Source: an uncultured Chloroflexota bacterium
Lineage (GTDB): Bacteria; Chloroflexota; Chloroflexia; Thermomicrobiales; UBA6265
Assembly (NCBI GenBank): GCA_937901745.1
Contig: CALGSZ010000022.1
Span: 1-64,000, forward strand
Length of the DNA stretch: 64,000 nt
Direction of reading: 5' to 3'
Position numbers and translations under genes: made by a program. Of the stretch, positions 59,390-64,000 are shown piece after piece; within the stretch, counting starts at the first letter, position 1, and each line of letters starts with the position of its first letter. The notes below the pieces were generated by a model. That model saw nothing but the letters and a program-made list of their open reading frames with translations, did not search any database and had not been told where the DNA came from.

Positions 59390-60346
59390 ATGGTCGAGTT
59401 CGGCTACGCGCTCTCCAGCGAGGAGCATGCCCCGAACGATCTCGTTCGATACGCGCAGCGAGCAGAAGCGGTCGGGTTCACCTTCGCGCTCATCTCCGAC
59501 CACTTTCACCCCTGGATCTCCAAGCAGGGACACAGCCCGTTCGTTTGGTCAGTGATCGGCGGCATCGCCCAGGCAACGCAGCGGCTGCGTCTCGGCACTG
59601 GCGTCACCTGCCCGACAATCCGTACCCACCCCGCCATCATCGCGCAGGCAGCCGCGACGTCAGCAGCGATGATGCCAGGGCGCTTCTTCCTCGGCGTGGG
59701 GACCGGGGAGAACCTAAACGAGCACATCACCGGTCAGGGATGGCCGGCGTTCGAAATCCGCGCGGAGATGCTGGAGGAGGCCATCGAGGTCATCCGGCTT
59801 CTCTGGCAAGGCGGAGAGCAGAGCCACTACGGCGCGTACTACGTCGTCGAGAACGCCCGCCTCTACACCCTGCCCGATGAGCCGCCTCCAATCTACGTGG
59901 CCGCCGGCGGACCGAAAGCCGCGGAGCTGGCCGGGCGCGTCGGTGATGGCTACATCGGGACGGCGCCCGCAACGAAGGTGATCCAGGCGTTCGAGCAAGC
60001 GGGCGGCGCCGGCAAGCCGAAATACGGCCAAGTCACAGTCTGCTGGGCTCCCGATGAGCAGGCTGCGATCCAGACCGCCCACGAATGGTGGCCGAACGCG
60101 GCGATGCCTGGCCAACTGAGCCAGGAACTCCCGACGCCGGCGCACTTCCAGCAGACAGCGAAGCTGGTTCGGCCGGAGGACATCGCCGAAGCGATCGTCT
60201 GCGGGCCGGACCCCGAGATGCACGCCGCCAAGATCCGGGAGTACGCCGACGCCGGTTACGACCACGTCTATGTCCACCAGGTCGGCCCGGACCAGGAAGG
60301 GTTCTTCCGCTTTTACGAGCGGGAAGTGCTGCCGCTCGTGGCCTGA
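59390..60346 (+). CDS. F420-dependent LLM-class oxidoreductase (FGD-like)
   Basis: 318 aa from ATG 59390 (AAAGGACG upstream). A bacterial luciferase-like TIM barrel of the F420 group closest to glucose-6-phosphate dehydrogenase FGD: 'FGYALSSEEHAPNDLVRYAQ', 'EAVGFTFALISDHFHPWISK', 'GHSPFVWSVIGGIAQATQRL', 'GVTCPTIRTHPAIIAQAAAT' and 'FFLGVGTGENLNEHITGQGW'. The 'SDHFHPW' and 'GTGENLNEH' elements contact F420 in that family. The substrate is uncertain (sugar phosphate, alcohol or other hydride donor). It implies that the organism makes F420; no cofactor-biosynthesis gene is in the window. Confidence 0.9.
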   Translation: MVEFGYALSSEEHAPNDLVRYAQRAEAVGFTFALISDHFHPWISKQGHSPFVWSVIGGIAQATQRLRLGTGVTCPTIRTHPAIIAQAAATSAAMMPGRFFLGVGTGENLNEHITGQGWPAFEIRAEMLEEAIEVIRLLWQGGEQSHYGAYYVVENARLYTLPDEPPPIYVAAGGPKAAELAGRVGDGYIGTAPATKVIQAFEQAGGAGKPKYGQVTVCWAPDEQAAIQTAHEWWPNAAMPGQLSQELPTPAHFQQTAKLVRPEDIAEAIVCGPDPEMHAAKIREYADAGYDHVYVHQVGPDQEGFFRFYEREVLPLVA

Positions 60347-60392
60347 CGTGAGTCCACCCCGTCACGACAAGGCATAAGCGCCAGTACGCCGG

Positions 60393-61832
60393 TCACTCCC
60401 CTTCGACCACCCCCGGCCGCCGGCGCCAGAACTGCGTCGCCCCCTCGAAGGCGTGGGCGAGCTGTAGTACGCCGAGGTCGTCGCGGAAGCGGCCGACGAT
60501 CTGAATGCCGACCGGCAGCCCTTCCTCCGTGAACCCGGCCGGGACGGAGATGGCCGGTAGGCGAGTGACCGTGATCCAGTAGGCGGACTTCATCCAGGCG
60601 ATATAGGTCTCCATCGTCACTCCCTCGATCTCCGTCGGATAGCGCAGATCGAGATCGAAGGGCGGGACCTGGTTGACGGCGCAGACGAGGAAGTCGTAGC
60701 GCGTCATGAACTGGCGCACCCGCTCGTAGAGCTCCTGTTGCCGCGCCATCGCTCGGCCAACGTCCACGGCGGAGAGGCGGAGCCCTTCCTCGATGTTCCA
60801 GATCGCTTCCGGCTTCAATTGGTCGCGGTGCGCCGCGAGCAAATCGGCGTGGCTCGAGGCGACGAGGAAAGCGCGAAGGTCGCGGAAGATCTCGTCGGCG
60901 CCGCTGAGATCGGGCGCCGCGTCCTCAACCGTGCAGCCGATATCCTCGAACGTCTGCCGCTGCTGCTCGAGGACCGCGCGGACGCGCCGGTCGAGCGGCA
61001 GGACGCCGAGATCGGGGCTCCAAGCGATGCGGACATCGCGAAAATCGCGGTCGAGCGACTGGGCGAAGACACGGGGATCGGTCGGGTAGGTCAGCTGATC
61101 CCGAGGATCGGCCCCGGCCATGACCGAGAGGAGTAATGCCGCATCGCCGACGGTCCGCGCCATCGGCCCCTTGACGCTCAGGCCGATCCAGGGTGCTTTC
61201 GTTGGCCAGCTCGGCACGAGACCGGGCGAGACACGGAAGCCGACGACATTGTTGAAGTTGCCAGGATTGCGCAGCGAGCCACCCATATCGCTGCCATCGG
61301 CGATCGGCAGCATGCCGCAGGCAAGCGCCGCCCCGGCTCCGCCAGAGGAGCCGCCAGCGCTCTTCGTCAGATCGTAGGGATTTCTGGTCGCGCCGAAGAC
61401 GTTGTTGAAGGTGTGCGAACCGAGCCCGAGCTCCGGCACGTTCGTCTTGCCGATCCCGATGGCTCCCGCGGCCTTTAGCCGCTCGACGATTAGCGCGTCT
61501 CGCTCAGGATAGTTGTCCCGAAAGACCGGCGAGCCGTAGGTCGTCGGGAAGCCGACCGCGTCCTCGAGGTCCTTGAACGCGATCGGCAGACCATGCAGCG
61601 GTCCGGTTTCCTCCCCCGCCGCGAGCTTGCGGTCAGCATCATCGGCCAGCTCGAGCGCCCGCTCCTCGTCGAGCATCGAGACGATCGCGTTGACGCGCGG
61701 ATTGACCTGCGCGATTTGCTCGAGATGCGCCTGCATGACCTCGCGGGCGGAGAGTTCCCGCCGCTGAATGGACTCAGCCAGTTCCCGCGCCGTGAGAAAG
61801 CAGATCTCCTGGTCCTTCACCTTCTCCCCCAT
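60393..61832 (-). CDS. Amidase signature (AS) family hydrolase
   Basis: 479 aa, cytosolic (no signal). The full triad is present: K87 ('LPIAFKDLED'), cis-Ser S162 and its neighbour S163 ('KSAGGSSGGAGA'), and nucleophile S186 ('DGSDMGGSLRNP'). The usual N-terminal pattern 'RELSAREVMQAHLEQIAQVN' and the C-terminal 'PAGFTEEGLPVGIQIVGRFR' are present. It may hydrolyse small aliphatic or aromatic amides; it is not GatA, since gatB/gatC are absent and the loop after S186 reads 'LRNPGNFNN'. It differs clearly from the exported amidase at 41891. Confidence 0.9.
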   Translation of the reverse strand: MGEKVKDQEICFLTARELAESIQRRELSAREVMQAHLEQIAQVNPRVNAIVSMLDEERALELADDADRKLAAGEETGPLHGLPIAFKDLEDAVGFPTTYGSPVFRDNYPERDALIVERLKAAGAIGIGKTNVPELGLGSHTFNNVFGATRNPYDLTKSAGGSSGGAGAALACGMLPIADGSDMGGSLRNPGNFNNVVGFRVSPGLVPSWPTKAPWIGLSVKGPMARTVGDAALLLSVMAGADPRDQLTYPTDPRVFAQSLDRDFRDVRIAWSPDLGVLPLDRRVRAVLEQQRQTFEDIGCTVEDAAPDLSGADEIFRDLRAFLVASSHADLLAAHRDQLKPEAIWNIEEGLRLSAVDVGRAMARQQELYERVRQFMTRYDFLVCAVNQVPPFDLDLRYPTEIEGVTMETYIAWMKSAYWITVTRLPAISVPAGFTEEGLPVGIQIVGRFRDDLGVLQLAHAFEGATQFWRRRPGVVEGE

Positions 61833-62137
61833 CGCAGCTTCGAGCGATGAGCGTCACGTCTCGCACGATGAGCCGCAATTCTCCGCTCACTGGCTGCAGG
61901 TCCCCCTGGATTCTGCCATGTGCCGTGTCGCTCGGCGCTCGGAGTCCGACACTCAGCGCACGGGGCTGATACTAGCGCAGATGCGTAACTTTTCGCTGCG
62001 GCCTCTTTCCGCATCGTGGCACGCCAGATGCGAAATACAGCTCAGAAGGCGAGCCAGCGCCGAAATGGCCACTCCAGACCGTCGCCACTCGCCATTTTCG
62101 AGCTTCGCTGCACGTGGGTGGCAGGAAAGGAGTCAAG
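61833..62137. other. Divergent intergenic region
   Basis: About 305 bases between the minus-strand amidase gene and the PRC-barrel gene. I see no gene, RNA structure or strong promoter. Confidence 0.4.
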
Positions 62138-62821
62138 ATGCCGCGAAACGACTATTCCCTTGACCAAGTCTCGCTCGGACAGGAGATCGTTAGCCGGGAC
62201 GGAGAGAAACTGGGCTCGCTCGATCGGGTCGTGGTCAACGCGGAGAACCACCATCTCGAAAATCTCGTCGTCCATCAGGGCATCTTCTCCGGGCAGAAGC
62301 TGGTCGACATCGACCTGATCGACCACATCGAGCCGGAGCGCATCGTGCTGAGTCTCAGCGCGGCCGAGGCTCGTAACCTACCGGACTTCGTCGCGACGCA
62401 ATACGTCGAGGCACCGGCCGACGCCCACGACCGGTACAAGCCGGCATGGGCAGCGTCCGGACTTGGCGCGGGACGGATCATCTATGCCGGTCCGGTCGCC
62501 TCGGTCGCCTACCCAGGTGGATGGGTGCCGCCGTCCGGCTCCATCGACGCCGAACCGCCGGTCGTTGAGAACGTCAGCAACCTGCCACCACAGGACGTCA
62601 TGATTTCCGAAGGGACGAGCGTGGTGGGCGCCGATGGCGAGAAGCTTGGCAAGATCGATCGCGTCATCTTCGGCGACGGCGGGGCGCTATCGGGCCTCGT
62701 CGTCAAGGTCGGCTTTCTCTTCAAGCGTGACGTGACGATCCCCATCGACGCCGTGGCCGAGGTGGGAACGGACCGCATCCGGCTCAACGTCCCGGCCAAG
62801 TCCGTCCAGCGACACGCCTAG
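62138..62821 (+). CDS. PRC-barrel domain protein (two domains)
   Basis: 227 aa; ATG 62138 follows AAAGGAG. Two PRC-barrel units are separated by a Pro/Tyr/Gly-rich linker. Unit 1 begins 'LGQEIVSRDGEKLGSLDRVV' and unit 2 'EGTSVVGADGEKLGKIDRVI'; both contain the 'DGEKLG.(L/I)DRV' signature, and unit 2 continues 'LVVKVGFLFKRDVTIPIDAV'. PRC barrels are found in RimM, photosynthetic reaction-centre H subunits and many stress-related soluble proteins. A scaffold or RNA/protein-binding role is the most one can say. Confidence 0.85.
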   Translation: MPRNDYSLDQVSLGQEIVSRDGEKLGSLDRVVVNAENHHLENLVVHQGIFSGQKLVDIDLIDHIEPERIVLSLSAAEARNLPDFVATQYVEAPADAHDRYKPAWAASGLGAGRIIYAGPVASVAYPGGWVPPSGSIDAEPPVVENVSNLPPQDVMISEGTSVVGADGEKLGKIDRVIFGDGGALSGLVVKVGFLFKRDVTIPIDAVAEVGTDRIRLNVPAKSVQRHA

Positions 62822-62948
62822 TCCGAGCATCGCGACACCCAGCCGTGACGCCAAATTGGCATGCTGCCTGCAACGGCGTGTCTTGCCGCCGCTTTGCGCG
62901 TGAGCGGCGTGGTCGTTCGTTCACGGATTTTGGGAAGGAGGTTTGGCG

Positions 62949-63596
62949 ATGCGCCGACTCGTTGCCACCGCGTTCGTGGCCTTCCTGGCCCTGGCACTCA
63001 GCGGAACGGCTTCGCTGGCCCAGGACGCGACGCCCGAGGCCACACCAGACGGGACTCCCGTGGGCGCGGTTCAAACGAGGCTCATCGACGCGCAAGGACA
63101 AGAGGTTGGCACGGCGACGTTTCTCGAGTCGAACGGGGGTGTCTCGATCGTTGTCGAGTTGAATCCTGGCGCGCTCGAGCCGGGACAGCATGGTATCCAC
63201 GTCCATGAGATCGGCATCTGTGATCCGAGCGGACCGGAGCCGTTCGCATCCGCCGGCGGCCATTACAACCCGACCGGCGAACAGCACGGAGCGCCGATGA
63301 TGGCGACGCCGGGCGTGATGCCGACCGCTAGTGAGTCACATGCCGGCGACCTCGGCAATTTGACGGTGGAGGCCGACGGCTCGGCTCGCCTCGAGACAAC
63401 GACCGATCGCTTCACGCTCGACCAGGGCCCGACCGGGCTCAACGACGCCGATGGGTCCGCCATCGTCATTCACGCCGAGGAGGACGATCCCACCATGCAG
63501 CCCTCCGGCGGCAGCGGCGGCCGGCTGATCTGCGGCGTCATCTTCCCGCCGATGACCGACGCGACGCCGGGTGCGAGCCCGGTGACCACTGGGTGA
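62949..63596 (+). CDS. sodC: Secreted Cu/Zn superoxide dismutase
   Basis: 215 aa from ATG 62949, with AAGGAGG 6 bases upstream. Signal peptide ('VATAFVAFLALALSGTASLA'), a PT-rich spacer, then the SodC fold. All metal ligands are present: copper H84, H86 ('GIHVHE') and H175 ('AIVIHAEEDD'); bridging H105 ('GGHYNP'); zinc H113 ('EQHGAP'), H131 and D134 ('SHAGDLGN'). The disulfide pair is C91 and C195, and the conserved Arg of the active site is in 'GGRLICGV'. It converts superoxide to peroxide and oxygen outside the membrane. It ends with a short PT tail. Confidence 0.93.
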   Translation: MRRLVATAFVAFLALALSGTASLAQDATPEATPDGTPVGAVQTRLIDAQGQEVGTATFLESNGGVSIVVELNPGALEPGQHGIHVHEIGICDPSGPEPFASAGGHYNPTGEQHGAPMMATPGVMPTASESHAGDLGNLTVEADGSARLETTTDRFTLDQGPTGLNDADGSAIVIHAEEDDPTMQPSGGSGGRLICGVIFPPMTDATPGASPVTTG

Positions 63597-63620
63597 CGGA
63601 CACTCAAATAATCCGTTCCG

Positions 63621-63662
63621 GGACGCGGCTAGCGTGAGCGCGCGCGGCCGCGTCCTTTTTCC
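63621..63662 (+). terminator. Rho-independent terminator of sodC
   Basis: A 9-bp stem GGACGCGGC (63621-63629) with GCCGCGTCC (63647-63655), followed by TTTTTCC, 25 bases after the sodC stop. Confidence 0.85.
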
Positions 63663-63730
63663 TCGGAATCGCCGCATCGAAGGGCCAGAGGCGCGGAAGT
63701 CGAGACGCCGCGAGTGAGGAAGGCATCAGG

Positions 63731-64000
63731 ATGAAAGCGAAGCAGCTCTCCGGAAACGGACTCAAGACCTACGTTGTCGTTTTCGATACCGGCGAGGAGT
63801 TCATGGCCGGGATCGAGCGCTTTGCCCTCGAGCACGGCCTGGACGGCGGCGATTTCACCGCGATCGGCGCCTTCCGCCGAGCGACGCTTGGCTTCTTCGA
63901 CATCGAAACGAAGGAGTATCGAAAGATTCCCATCGAAGAGCAGGTCGAAGTCCTCTCGCTCATCGGGAACATCGCCATCCACAAGGGCAAGCCGAAGATC
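63731..64000 (+). CDS. PPC/DUF296 domain protein, 3' partial
   Basis: ATG 63731 follows GAGGAAGG. Ninety codons are visible before the right edge, with no stop. 'LKTYVVVFDTGEEFMAGIER' and 'GGDFTAIGAFRRATLGFFDI', then 'YRKIPIEEQVEVLSLIGNIA', match the plant-and-prokaryote-conserved (PPC, DUF296) fold. In bacteria these are small trimeric proteins of unknown role; in plants the domain accompanies AT-hooks. Confidence 0.85.
   Translation, partial: MKAKQLSGNGLKTYVVVFDTGEEFMAGIERFALEHGLDGGDFTAIGAFRRATLGFFDIETKEYRKIPIEEQVEVLSLIGNIAIHKGKPKI

Overview
The window is a GC-rich (clearly above 60%) bacterial chromosome segment with about 57 protein genes. I see no rRNA, tRNA, CRISPR array or intact mobile element. 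The gene content fits a Chloroflexota bacterium of the Thermomicrobia/Sphaerobacter type, but this is inference from gene content only, not a phylogenetic placement. The indications are secreted proteins with long Pro/Thr linkers, many Tat-type signal sequences on solute-binding proteins, a single-chain AccD-AccA carboxyltransferase, an F420-dependent LLM oxidoreductase, and ABC importers of actinobacterial NgcE type.

Left part (1-23 kb), cell surface and exopolysaccharide. A secreted purple-acid-phosphatase-like protein (cut by the left edge) and a Pro/Thr-rich anchored protein face a minus-strand set: a small membrane protein, a DUF1616 membrane protein, and an unusual fusion of a MucR-like zinc finger, a glycosyltransferase-2-like region and a CPBP membrane protease. 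A tightly packed plus-strand glycan operon follows (7.8-16.7 kb): three GT4 and two GT2 glycosyltransferases, an alpha/alpha-toroid protein, an orphan 185-aa protein and a Wzx-type flippase. Next comes a giant secreted DUF5060/DUF4038 putative glycosidase with a CBM96-like module. The purple acid phosphatase and the glycosidase share a module of about 110 residues, present three times in total. A strong terminator, a palindromic inverted-repeat element and a Tat-exported FAD oxidoreductase close this part.

Middle part (23-38 kb), metabolism and a first importer. It holds P5C dehydrogenase (pruA), a VOC protein, uracil phosphoribosyltransferase (upp), an NHLP/Os1348-like small protein, fused acetyl-CoA carboxyltransferase, a cytidylate-kinase-like protein, a remnant of a family 5 solute-binding protein and a Gfo/Idh/MocA oxidoreductase. 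A complete family 5 (oligopeptide/oligosaccharide type) ABC importer and a LacI-family regulator follow. A perfect 14-bp LacI-type palindrome lies between lacI and a divergent sugar ABC importer; a 12/14 match lies in front of the family 5 permease operon. This suggests one regulator for two importers.

Right part (38-64 kb), sugar and amide catabolism and housekeeping. It contains a sugar ABC importer (binding protein plus two permeases, no ATPase), a Tat-type amidase, and a minus-strand operon of two M20 amidohydrolases followed by ngcEFG-like N-acetylglucosamine/diacetylchitobiose importer genes. It continues with an AI-2E-family membrane protein, small conserved proteins, a 2TM protein, a Tat/SH3b protein, mutS, an F420-dependent oxidoreductase, a second amidase, a PRC-barrel protein, a Cu/Zn superoxide dismutase and, at the right edge, the start of a PPC/DUF296 protein.
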